Assembly (NCBI GenBank): GCA_014378705.1
Contig: JACMND010000050.1
Location: forward strand, 1 to 64,000
DNA length: 64,000 nucleotides
Origin: Pedobacter sp.
Lineage (GTDB): Bacteria > Bacteroidota > Bacteroidia > Sphingobacteriales > Sphingobacteriaceae
Reading direction: 5' to 3'
Shown here: in pieces, positions 46,987-55,475 of the stretch
Layout: each line of letters begins with the position of its first letter
How positions within the stretch are numbered: position 1 is the first letter of the stretch
Notes under the pieces: generated by a model
Told to the model about the DNA's origin: nothing
Seen by the model: the letters and a program-made list of their open reading frames with translations, nothing else
The model's database searches: none
Position numbers and translations under genes: made by a program

Positions 46987-48201
46987 ATGATGAGTGAACT
47001 ATCTGACATTGCAAAACAGGCTCTTATGCAGCCTCAGGAATCGATGCTGGAAACAATAGTAAAAAAAAATAACCTGTTTATTGGTATTCCAAAAGAAACT
47101 TCTTTTCAGGAAAACAGAATTATTCTAACACCTCTTTCGGTAGCTTTGCTCGTTAACAACGGCCATGAAGTTTTAATAGAAAGCGGTGCCGGGCAGGCCG
47201 CAAATTTTAGTGATAGAGAATACAGTGATCAGGGCGCAAAGATTATTTATGATGTTAAGGAAGTTTTCAAGGCCGATATTATTATTAAAGTAGCACCGCC
47301 AACATTGGATGAAATTGCCTTGATGAAAACAGGGCAGGTGCTGTTTTCAGCCTTGCAAATGTCAAGTATGAAAGTTGAATTTCTTAAGGCACTCATGAAG
47401 AAAAAGGTTACCGCTTTATCTTTTGAATACCTGCGTGACGAAGGCAACGTGCTCAGCGTAGTTAGGGCAATGAGCGAAATTGTTGGGGCCACTTCTGTAC
47501 TTATTGCAGCGGAATATTTGAGCAATGTTTTTGAAGGAAAAGGACTAATGCTTGGAGGCATTACCGGTGTTCCGCCAACCGAAATTGTAATTTTAGGTGC
47601 AGGAACCGTTGGCGAGTATGCGGCACGCACGTCGATTGCACTTGGTGCAGAAGTTAAGGTTTTTGACAGTTCTGTATATAAGCTTCGCCGTCTGCAAAAC
47701 AACATCGGTTCAAGGGTATTTACGTCTGTTATCCAACCTATTGTATTGCAAAAGGCATTGAGAAGCTGTGATGTAGCAATTGGTGCGATCAGAGCGCAGC
47801 ACGGTTTTAGCCCCTGCATTGTTTCAGAAACTACAGTTAGCAAAATGAAGCCTAATTCAGTTGTTATTGATGTTAGCATTGATCAGGGAGGATGTTTTGA
47901 AACCTCGCATGTTACCAACCACACCACACCTACATTTAGAAAATACGACGTTATTCACTATTGTGTACCCAATATTGCTTCAAGAGTTGCACGTACGGCA
48001 ACTTATGCGTTAACAAATATTTTTACCCCCATACTATTGGACATAGGCGAAAAAGGAGGGATAATGAATGTAATCTGGGAAAATCCAGGCGTTCGGTGTG
48101 CAATTTACCTGTATCAGGGGCAGTTAACCAACACTGATTTGGCAGACCGGTTTAATATCCCACATAAAGACCTTGATCTCTTGATTGTTTCTAATAGATA
48201 A
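46987..48201 (+). CDS. ald: Alanine dehydrogenase
   Basis: 'IGIPKETSFQENRIILTPLSVALLVNNGHEVLIESGAGQ', 'VILGAGTVGEYAARTSIALGAEVKVFD', 'DVSIDQGGCFETS'. Confidence 0.96.
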   Translation: MMSELSDIAKQALMQPQESMLETIVKKNNLFIGIPKETSFQENRIILTPLSVALLVNNGHEVLIESGAGQAANFSDREYSDQGAKIIYDVKEVFKADIIIKVAPPTLDEIALMKTGQVLFSALQMSSMKVEFLKALMKKKVTALSFEYLRDEGNVLSVVRAMSEIVGATSVLIAAEYLSNVFEGKGLMLGGITGVPPTEIVILGAGTVGEYAARTSIALGAEVKVFDSSVYKLRRLQNNIGSRVFTSVIQPIVLQKALRSCDVAIGAIRAQHGFSPCIVSETTVSKMKPNSVVIDVSIDQGGCFETSHVTNHTTPTFRKYDVIHYCVPNIASRVARTATYALTNIFTPILLDIGEKGGIMNVIWENPGVRCAIYLYQGQLTNTDLADRFNIPHKDLDLLIVSNR

Positions 48202-48210
48202 TTTACAAAA

Positions 48211-48906
48211 TTGAACTGTATCATTTACAAGCGAATTACAGCTATTTCGATATTACTTGTTCTATGTTATTGCAGCTATGCGCAGATAGCAAATCCTTAT
48301 GGACTTAAAATAATTAACGATAGATCTGAATATCTTAAAAGCATTTACTCAGATAGCAATAACAGGTTAGTAGAAATTGTAAAATATGAGCCGGACATAA
48401 AGCTCGACATCCGGTATGCTACAACAAATAACTTTACAGGCATTTCAGTATACGAGGAGGCAAGGGCATTTGTCAGGTTGCCAGTTGCTTTGGCTTTAAA
48501 GGCCGTACAAAAAGAGCTTAACAAAAAAGGCTTGGGATTAAAGATTTACGATGCTTACAGACCGTATGCCGTTACAATAAAATTTTTTGAGATTTCAAAA
48601 GACAAAAACTTTGTTGCCAGCCCCAAAACCGGTTCCAGGCATAACAGGGGATGCGCCGTTGATTTGACACTGGTTAACATCAGAAACGGTAAAGAATTAA
48701 AAATGCCCACACCTTTTGATAGTTTTAAACCAGAGGCCCACCCGGATTTTACAAAACTCCCCCAAAAAATAATAGCAAACCGAGCCATTTTAACACGAGT
48801 GATGAAAGATAATGGATTTGAAGTCTTGTATAACGAATGGTGGCATTTTGATTTCAAAGATTGGAAAAACTACGACTTAATGGATATTTCTTTTAAACAA
48901 CTATAA
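48211..48906 (+). CDS. M15 family D-Ala-D-Ala dipeptidase (VanX/DdpX-like), exported
   Basis: 'KIYDAYRPYAVT', 'GSRHNRGCAVDLTLV', 'YNEWWHFDFK'; TTG start, signal peptide. Confidence 0.92.
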   Translation: MNCIIYKRITAISILLVLCYCSYAQIANPYGLKIINDRSEYLKSIYSDSNNRLVEIVKYEPDIKLDIRYATTNNFTGISVYEEARAFVRLPVALALKAVQKELNKKGLGLKIYDAYRPYAVTIKFFEISKDKNFVASPKTGSRHNRGCAVDLTLVNIRNGKELKMPTPFDSFKPEAHPDFTKLPQKIIANRAILTRVMKDNGFEVLYNEWWHFDFKDWKNYDLMDISFKQL

Positions 48907-48909
48907 CAC

Positions 48910-49389
48910 ATGGAATTGCCGGAAGCCACAAAAATTCGTTTAAAAACACAGCATTGTATTCTTACTGATTTGATTTTAAATTTAACAGATGATGAATTAA
49001 ATTTTGCTGTAATTCCAGGTAAATGGTCGATTAAGCAACAGATTGCTCATTTGTTAAGGTACGAAGAAATGTTCTTTGATCGCCTGCAAATAATTATGTC
49101 AACTTTTAACGCGGTGTTCTTTCCTTACGTTTCAGATGAGGATGATAAATTCCAGGAAGTTTGCGACTTGCCTTTAAAACAACTTTTATTGGATTTTGAA
49201 AGAAAGCGGGAAACAATAACTTCGTTCTATTTTAATCTGAATTCTGGTGAACTAAGCAGGAAAGGCAGGCATACTCAATTAGGGTATTTTTCCATAGCTC
49301 TATGGGCAGAATTTTTTCTGCTACATGAGGCAAATCATCTTTACTCCATATTTAGAATGAGCAATCATTTAAAAAAGGGCAAATTATAA
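48910..49389 (+). CDS. DinB-family protein
   Basis: 'PGKWSIKQQIAHLLRYEEMF'; C-terminal 'HEANHLYSIFRM'. Confidence 0.85.
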   Translation: MELPEATKIRLKTQHCILTDLILNLTDDELNFAVIPGKWSIKQQIAHLLRYEEMFFDRLQIIMSTFNAVFFPYVSDEDDKFQEVCDLPLKQLLLDFERKRETITSFYFNLNSGELSRKGRHTQLGYFSIALWAEFFLLHEANHLYSIFRMSNHLKKGKL

Positions 49390-49458
49390 ACTCTCAATGG
49401 ATTGAAATTAACATGCTAATGTTTACCTTTCCTAAAAATGCTTCTCGCAATAATTTAA

Positions 49459-50775
49459 GTGATTATGATGAAAATAACATATATCTGGGGATTGTTACTA
49501 CTTCCCATATGTGCAACGGCCCAAAATGAAAATCTAAAATTAAAGACTAATCAGTCCGCAGATAAAATTGAAAATAAAGTAATTGAATGGCGTCGTGATT
49601 TTCATGAGCATCCTGAACTTGGCAATAACGAGGTGCGAACAGCAGGAATCATCGCAAAACATCTTCAATCTTTAGGTATTGATGTTAAAACCAATGTTGC
49701 CAAAACCGGTGTTGTAGGAATTCTAAAAGGCGCTAAGCCTGGTCCGGTAGTAGCTCTACGAGCTGACATGGATGGTTTACCCGTGAAGGAACGGGTAGAT
49801 ATACCGTTTGCTTCTAAAGTTTTAGCAAAGTTTAATGGCCAGGAAGTAAGTGTGATGCATGCTTGCGGACACGACTCCCATATGGCAATTTTAATGGGCG
49901 TAGCCGAAGTTCTGGCATCCCATAAAAATGAACTGAATGGTACTGTAAAATTTATTTTCCAGCCGGCAGAAGAAGGGCCACCATTTGGTGAAAAAGGCGG
50001 AGCCGAGCTTATGGTTAAAGAAGGGGTTTTGTCAAATCCAAAGGTTGATGTCATTTTTGGTCTTCATATTGATGCTCAAACTGAAGTAGGAAAGATAACT
50101 TATCGCCCGGGCGGAACCATGGCAAGCGTTAACGACATGCAAATTATTGTAAAAGGACAGCAGGCGCACGGAGCGTCACCGTGGTCATCAATAGACCCAA
50201 TTGTTGTAGCCGCTCAAATTATTAACAACCTTCAGACCATTGTTAGCCGAAATTTAAATATAACCGAAAACGCTGGAATCGTTACTGTTGGTTCAATCCA
50301 TGGCGGCAACCGTTCTAATATTATTCCGGAACAGGTAGAGATGATGGGAACCTTAAGAGCTTTAAGTACAGATGATGAGAAGATGATTATAGAAAGGGTA
50401 AAACAAGTTGCTACAAAGACTGCTGAAAGTGCAGGTGCAACAGCAGAAGTGAAAATTCCATTTAGTGTGCATTATCCGGTAACTTTTAATGATGTAGCTT
50501 TAACTTCCCGAATGCTTCCCTCCCTTCAAAAAACTGCCGGTTCAACAAATGTAGTTTTAGTGCCTGCTGATACAGGTGCTGAAGATTTTTCATTTTACCA
50601 GGAAAAAGTTCCGGGTTTATTTATCTTTTTGGGAGGAATGCCAAAGGGAAAAGACCCGAAAAAAACAGCATCACACCATACCCCTGATTTTTTTATAGAT
50701 GAGAGCGGATTTAAACTTGGGGTAAAAGCTTTAACAAATCTAACCCTTGATTATATGGAAATGAATAAAAAGTAA
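49459..50775 (+). CDS. M20-family amidohydrolase/carboxypeptidase, exported
   Basis: 'WRRDFHEHPELGNNEVRTAGII', 'ALRADMDGLPV', 'MHACGHDSHMAILMG', 'GAEDFSFYQEKVPG'. Confidence 0.95.
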   Translation: MIMMKITYIWGLLLLPICATAQNENLKLKTNQSADKIENKVIEWRRDFHEHPELGNNEVRTAGIIAKHLQSLGIDVKTNVAKTGVVGILKGAKPGPVVALRADMDGLPVKERVDIPFASKVLAKFNGQEVSVMHACGHDSHMAILMGVAEVLASHKNELNGTVKFIFQPAEEGPPFGEKGGAELMVKEGVLSNPKVDVIFGLHIDAQTEVGKITYRPGGTMASVNDMQIIVKGQQAHGASPWSSIDPIVVAAQIINNLQTIVSRNLNITENAGIVTVGSIHGGNRSNIIPEQVEMMGTLRALSTDDEKMIIERVKQVATKTAESAGATAEVKIPFSVHYPVTFNDVALTSRMLPSLQKTAGSTNVVLVPADTGAEDFSFYQEKVPGLFIFLGGMPKGKDPKKTASHHTPDFFIDESGFKLGVKALTNLTLDYMEMNKK

Positions 50776-50824
50776 CTGTTTCAGCTAACGATATTAAAAG
50801 GGAGTATCGTTAGCTGAAACAGTT
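50774..50824. terminator. 20-bp perfect inverted repeat overlapping the ssb 3' coding end (probable ssb terminator)
   Basis: AACTGTTTCAGCTAACGATA-N11-TATCGTTAGCTGAAACAGTT; on the minus strand followed by ACTTTTTATTC. Confidence 0.8.
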
Positions 50825-51228
50825 GCGTCATATGTCATAGGTTGTTCTTCCTGCTTATTTGTACCGTGATTATTTAGTCCTTGTCCGTTCTCAAAATCAC
50901 TTTTACGCCCTAACATTGTAAAATTTTCTGCGACAATTTCTGTAGTGTATTTTTTATTACCTTCCTTATCTTCAAAACAACGGGTTCGCAACTTGCCTTC
51001 AATATAGACTAACTTACCTTTTTGCAGGTATTTTGAAGCCACATCTGCCAGACCACGCCACATAACAATATTGTGCCACTCGGTTTGTTCTATTTTACGC
51101 CCATCTTTGTTGTACGTTTCGGATGTTGCTAATGGGAAACTGGCAACGCTGACACCACCCTCCAGATGTCTAACTTCTGGATCCTTGCCCAGATGCCCTA
51201 CTAAAATTACTTTGTTAATTCCTGACAT
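50794..51228 (-). CDS. ssb: Single-stranded DNA-binding protein
   Basis: 'MSGINKVILVGHLGKDPEVRHLEGGVSVASFPLATSE', C-terminal tip 'SANDTPF'. Confidence 0.96.
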   Translation of the reverse strand: MSGINKVILVGHLGKDPEVRHLEGGVSVASFPLATSETYNKDGRKIEQTEWHNIVMWRGLADVASKYLQKGKLVYIEGKLRTRCFEDKEGNKKYTTEIVAENFTMLGRKSDFENGQGLNNHGTNKQEEQPMTYDATVSANDTPF

Positions 51229-51254
51229 GTTTAAATAAATAAGATGACTTCAAT

Positions 51255-52301
51255 TTAAAAAAACTTTTTGAGGAACTCAAATATTAGTTTCGGTTTAGCA
51301 AGTTTTTGAAAATCTGTGCTATTGGCGTAAAAAAATCCTTGTGATAAAGCGTTTATATCTGAAAAGTTCTTTATTGAGATAAAACGTGCGAAAAGTGTTT
51401 GGTGGCTTAGCAAATGTTTTATTGTTGCAGAAACATTGATTATCCTAGAATCAGCTCCAAACAGATCTATAAAATCAGGATTTTGCAAAAGTTTTTCCGG
51501 GTCGATCGGGTTTTCAGTTTCAACTAAAGGCAATTGATATAAGTTATGCCAGATATCTTTATTTTGCCGTTTTTGCATTAAAAGTTCTTCGTTTTTAACC
51601 GCTACCACAAAGTTAAAATACCGCTTGCTTATCTTTTTTATTTTAATTTTAACAGGGAGTCTATCAACATCATTCTTTAATAAAGCAGCGCAAAAAAGGT
51701 TTAATGGGCAAATACTACATAATGGTTTAATTGGTTTACATTGTAATGAGCCGAACTCCATAATCGCCTGGTTGTAAATCCCGGCGTGCCTTTTATCCAT
51801 TACAGTATTGGCCAGCGCTGTAAAAATCTTTTTACCTTCAGCAGAATTTATTGGGGTATCAATTCCATAAAATCTGCTTAATAACCTAAAAACGTTTCCA
51901 TCAAGAACGGCTTTTGCTTCGTTGGCTGAAAAGGAAGATATTGCAGCGGCGGTATATTCGCCAATTCCTTTTAATTTTAAAAGCTCATCGTAATTTTTTG
52001 GAAAGTACCCACCATGCTCTTCTAAAACCATTCTGGCTGTATGCAGCATATTACGCCCCCGGGAATAGTATCCTAATCCTTGCCAAAGATGCAGAATCTC
52101 ATCTTCAGATGCGGCGGCAAAGTCTGCAACGGTAGGGTATTTTTCAGCAAACCGGTTAAAGTAAGGCGTACCCTGATCAACCCGCGTTTGTTGCATGATT
52201 ATTTCAGAAAGCCATATTATGTACGGATCTTTTGTTTCTCTCCAGGGTAAGCTGCGTTTGTTAATATTGTACCAGGCAATTATTTCATTCGCAAAATCCA
52301 T
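51255..52301 (-). CDS. mutY: A/G-specific adenine glycosylase
   Basis: 'LPWRETKDPYIIWLSEIIMQQTRVDQ', HhH-GPD region, 4Fe-4S motif CKPIKPLCSICPLNLFC (C-x6-C-x2-C-x5-C). Confidence 0.96.
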   Translation of the reverse strand: MDFANEIIAWYNINKRSLPWRETKDPYIIWLSEIIMQQTRVDQGTPYFNRFAEKYPTVADFAAASEDEILHLWQGLGYYSRGRNMLHTARMVLEEHGGYFPKNYDELLKLKGIGEYTAAAISSFSANEAKAVLDGNVFRLLSRFYGIDTPINSAEGKKIFTALANTVMDKRHAGIYNQAIMEFGSLQCKPIKPLCSICPLNLFCAALLKNDVDRLPVKIKIKKISKRYFNFVVAVKNEELLMQKRQNKDIWHNLYQLPLVETENPIDPEKLLQNPDFIDLFGADSRIINVSATIKHLLSHQTLFARFISIKNFSDINALSQGFFYANSTDFQKLAKPKLIFEFLKKFF

Positions 52302-52407
52302 TTTATTTATAGTCCAAACAAGGTTTTCAAAAGTACAGACTCTTTGTTTTATTTACCGGGTCATTAAAAAAATCCCTAATTTATTTTCCTAATCCAATTT
52401 ATTCCAA

Positions 52408-52415
52408 TACTTTTG
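52408..52415 (+). promoter_or_regulatory. Candidate -7 element TACTTTTG for the HU gene
   Basis: TAnnTTTG match 50 nt upstream of the HU ATG. Confidence 0.35.
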
Positions 52416-52465
52416 CAACCCCAAAACAGTTAAGTATTTACGATAAATTATAGAATAAAACAGAC

Positions 52466-52753
52466 ATGACGAAAGCAGAAATTATTGCGGAAATCTCTAC
52501 AAAAACAGGTATTGAGAAAGTAGATGTTCAGGAGGCGGTGGAAGCTTTTTTTAAGGTGGTTAAAAATTCAATGGTAAGCGGTGAGAATGTATATGTTAGA
52601 GGATTTGGAAGTTTTGTAGTAAAGAAAAGAGCAAAGAAAACAGCACGTAACATTTCTAAGAATACGGCAATCATTATACCTGAGCATTTTGTACCCAGCT
52701 TTAAACCAGCCAAGGTTTTTGTTGAAAAAGTTAAATCAGGTAATAAAGCATAA
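52466..52753 (+). CDS. HU/IHF-family DNA-binding protein
   Basis: 'MTKAEIIAEISTKTGIEKVDVQEAVEAFFKVVKNSMVSGENVYVRGFGSFVVKKRAKKTARN'. Confidence 0.95.
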   Translation: MTKAEIIAEISTKTGIEKVDVQEAVEAFFKVVKNSMVSGENVYVRGFGSFVVKKRAKKTARNISKNTAIIIPEHFVPSFKPAKVFVEKVKSGNKA

Positions 52754-52771
52754 TTTATACCATAAAGCATA

Positions 52772-53617
52772 ATGTTAAAAAAGCAGCAATTTTTAGTTAT
52801 AAGTATAGTAGCAATACTGATGGCCATTTTGCTTTCTTTAAATATTAAAGGTTTAGTTAAGCCAAGCGAAGAAAAAGGAGCTATAAATGAGCAGCCTGAC
52901 GTTGCTAAAACTGCAACATATTCAATTGAACAGGCTTCTGTAGATGGTAAAATTGACTTAAATGCCAATCTCACTCAACAGATTAAAGATCTTGAAATTT
53001 CTTTACAGCAAGCATCTGGCACTGAAAAGCTTGCCGTCCAAAAACAACTAGCGCAAAGTTGGGATGATGTTAATAAACCTGCACCTGCTTCTTTTTATTA
53101 TGAAATAATCGCTCAAAAAGAAAACAATTTTAATAACTGGCTAAAAACTGCCGATCGCTTTTCAGAAGCGTATCATAATACGCAGGATTCAGTAGTGAAA
53201 CCTTTTTTAGTACAAAAAGCCGGTGCAGCTTACCAAAAAGCTATTGAATTTAATAAAAACAGTTTGGACGCAAGGACAGGCCTCGGAGTTGCTTATGTGA
53301 ATGGTTCAGGTAGCCCGATGCAAGGAATACAACTTTTGCTTGGCGTAGTAAAAGAAGATCCTGAAAATATTAATGCGAATTTAAATTTGGGCTTATTTTC
53401 TATGAAATCCGGCCAGTATGATAAGGCTATAGCCCGATTTAGAACGGTAGTTGCCCAAAATAACGATCCGGAAGCTTGGTTTTATCTCGCATCCAGTTAT
53501 GAAAACCTGGGCAAGATTGATGATGCCATCGCCTCGTACATAAAAACAAAAGAGCTAGCGGCCGATCCAAGTTTAGGTCAGTTTGTAGACCGTAAAATCA
53601 AAGAATTGAAGAAGTAA
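52772..53617 (+). CDS. Tetratricopeptide-repeat protein
   Basis: N-terminal TM; TPR-like 'NINANLNLGLFSMKSGQYDKAIARFRTVVAQNNDPEAWFYLASSYENLGKIDDAIASYIK'. Confidence 0.88.
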   Translation: MLKKQQFLVISIVAILMAILLSLNIKGLVKPSEEKGAINEQPDVAKTATYSIEQASVDGKIDLNANLTQQIKDLEISLQQASGTEKLAVQKQLAQSWDDVNKPAPASFYYEIIAQKENNFNNWLKTADRFSEAYHNTQDSVVKPFLVQKAGAAYQKAIEFNKNSLDARTGLGVAYVNGSGSPMQGIQLLLGVVKEDPENINANLNLGLFSMKSGQYDKAIARFRTVVAQNNDPEAWFYLASSYENLGKIDDAIASYIKTKELAADPSLGQFVDRKIKELKK

Positions 53618-53646
53618 TATTATATAAAATCTAAAAATTTAAAATT

Positions 53647-53736
53647 ATGCCAAGCGGTAAAAAAAGAAAGAGACATAAAATGGCTACTCATAAACGTAAA
53701 AAGCGGTTAAGAAAAAATAGGCATAAGAAAAAATAA
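53647..53736 (+). CDS. 29-aa very basic protein, COX24/AURKAIP1 (mS38/bS22-like) micro-ORF
   Basis: MPSGKKRKRHKMATHKRKKRLRKNRHKKK*; not in the ORF track (<60 aa); resembles COX24_C-type sequences. Confidence 0.8.
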   Translation: MPSGKKRKRHKMATHKRKKRLRKNRHKKK

Positions 53737-53753
53737 CTGTGCTTTGCTTAATA

Positions 53754-53773
53754 GTATAAGTAAGTACTTATAC
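53754..53773. repeat. Hairpin GTATAAGT-AAGT-ACTTATAC
   Basis: 8-bp perfect arms just after the micro-ORF. Confidence 0.45.
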
Positions 53774-53795
53774 CTAGCGAACTTTAAGTTTTGTT

Positions 53796-53835
53796 AAACC
53801 TCCCGTATAACGCGATGGAGGTTTACTTCTTTTTT
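53796..53835 (+). terminator. Intrinsic terminator after HU-TPR-micro-ORF
   Basis: AAACCTCC-N13-GGAGGTTT followed by acttcTTTTTT. Confidence 0.8.
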
Positions 53836-53900
53836 ATGAAGTATCTTATTCACAATTTTTTAACATATGACAGCCTAGCTGTCATTATAAACAGTAGCTA

Positions 53901-55451
53901 TTGGTTAAAGAACTAATAATCAATTCTAGCCCTAACGGGGTTACTATTGCTTTACTGCAAGACAAGCAACTCGTAGAATTAAACAAAGAGCAGATCAACA
54001 ACAATTATGCAGTTGGGGACATATATCTGGGCAAAATTAAAAAGATTATGCCCGGCCTTAATGCCGCATTTGTGGATGTTGGTTACGAAAAAGATGCTTT
54101 TCTTCATTACCTGGATCTGGGTCCACAGGTGCAGTCTTTATTAAAACTGACCAAGATTATAAAGAATGGCCATTATAAAGATAAGCTCCTAACTAGTTTT
54201 AAGCAGGAAGTAGATATCAATAAATCAGGTAAGATTTCAGAGATCCTTACCCGCAACATGGTTTTACCTGTACAAATTGCAAAGGAACCTATTTCAACTA
54301 AAGGGCCACGATTAAGTTCAGATATATCTATTGCTGGCCGTTTTGTTGTGCTCGTTCCTTTTTCCGAGGTTATTTCAATCTCTAAAAAGATAAAAAGTAA
54401 TACTGAGCGCAGCCGCCTAAAGAAAATTGTTGAAAGTATTAAACCTAAAAACTTCGGTGTCATTATCCGTACCGTGTCCGAAGGCAAGGGGGTAGCAGAA
54501 CTTCAAAAAGACTTATTGGATTTGGTTGATAAATGGGAAAGCTTTACCAGAAAGTTGCCATCAACAGAGCCATCAAAAAAAATTCTTGGCGAAATGGGCC
54601 GTGCCTCAACTATTCTCCGCGATATTTTGAGCACAGATTTTACGAATATTCATATTTCTGATCCGGCGATGTATGAAGAAGTTAGATCATACGTGCATGA
54701 AATTTCCCCGGAGATGGATAAAATTGTTAAACAGTACAAAAGCAGGGAGCCTATATTTGAATATTTTGGTGTTGAAAAACAGATTAAAGCGGCATTTGGG
54801 AAAACAGTTAATCTGCCCGGTGGAGCTTATCTGGTTATTGAGCATACAGAAGCACTACATGTTATTGATGTAAACAGTGGAAATCGCACTGCTAATCCAG
54901 AAAACCAGGAACAAAATGCATTGATGGTTAATATGGAAGCTGCCAAAGAAATTGCAAGGCAATTGAGATTACGCGATATGGGAGGCATTGTTGTCATCGA
55001 CTTTATTGACATGCACAAACCTCAAAACAGAAAAGAGCTATTTGACTATCTCAGAGATCAAATGCTTTTGGACCGTGCTAAACATACTATTTTACCTCCA
55101 AGTAAGTTTGGCTTGGTGCAAATAACCCGCCAGCGTGTGAGGCCTGAAATGAACATCGTTACCAATGAAAAATGCCCCGCTTGTGATGGCACCGGTGAAA
55201 TAAAGGCAAGTATTATTTTGATGGATGATATTGAGAATAATCTTAACTACATCCTAAACGAACAGAATGAAAAAGGCATTACCTTATATGTTCATCCATA
55301 CATTGAGGCTTACATTAAAAAAGGCCTTCTTTCTTGTCAGTGGAAATGGCTTTTTAAATATAATAAATGGGTTAAAGTAACCGCGGTAGCTTCTTATTAT
55401 TTAACGGAATTTCATTTTTTAAATTCTAAGGAAGAAGAGATAAAGCTTTAA
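53901..55451 (+). CDS. rng: Ribonuclease E/G family protein
   Basis: 'VGDIYLGKIKKIMPGLNAAFVDVGYEKDAFLHY', 'DMGGIVVIDFIDM', 'CPACDGTG'; TTG start. Confidence 0.95.
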   Translation: MVKELIINSSPNGVTIALLQDKQLVELNKEQINNNYAVGDIYLGKIKKIMPGLNAAFVDVGYEKDAFLHYLDLGPQVQSLLKLTKIIKNGHYKDKLLTSFKQEVDINKSGKISEILTRNMVLPVQIAKEPISTKGPRLSSDISIAGRFVVLVPFSEVISISKKIKSNTERSRLKKIVESIKPKNFGVIIRTVSEGKGVAELQKDLLDLVDKWESFTRKLPSTEPSKKILGEMGRASTILRDILSTDFTNIHISDPAMYEEVRSYVHEISPEMDKIVKQYKSREPIFEYFGVEKQIKAAFGKTVNLPGGAYLVIEHTEALHVIDVNSGNRTANPENQEQNALMVNMEAAKEIARQLRLRDMGGIVVIDFIDMHKPQNRKELFDYLRDQMLLDRAKHTILPPSKFGLVQITRQRVRPEMNIVTNEKCPACDGTGEIKASIILMDDIENNLNYILNEQNEKGITLYVHPYIEAYIKKGLLSCQWKWLFKYNKWVKVTAVASYYLTEFHFLNSKEEEIKL

Positions 55452-55475
55452 TATAATCATTCCCATATCCTTTCT

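Noticed and set aside
47247-47879. 210-aa antisense ORF opposite alanine dehydrogenase
   Set aside because: Ser/Thr/Pro-rich shadow of a well-conserved ald frame; no start-site or domain support
49665-50054. 129-aa antisense ORF inside the M20 amidohydrolase
   Set aside because: Shadow ORF of a strongly supported gene
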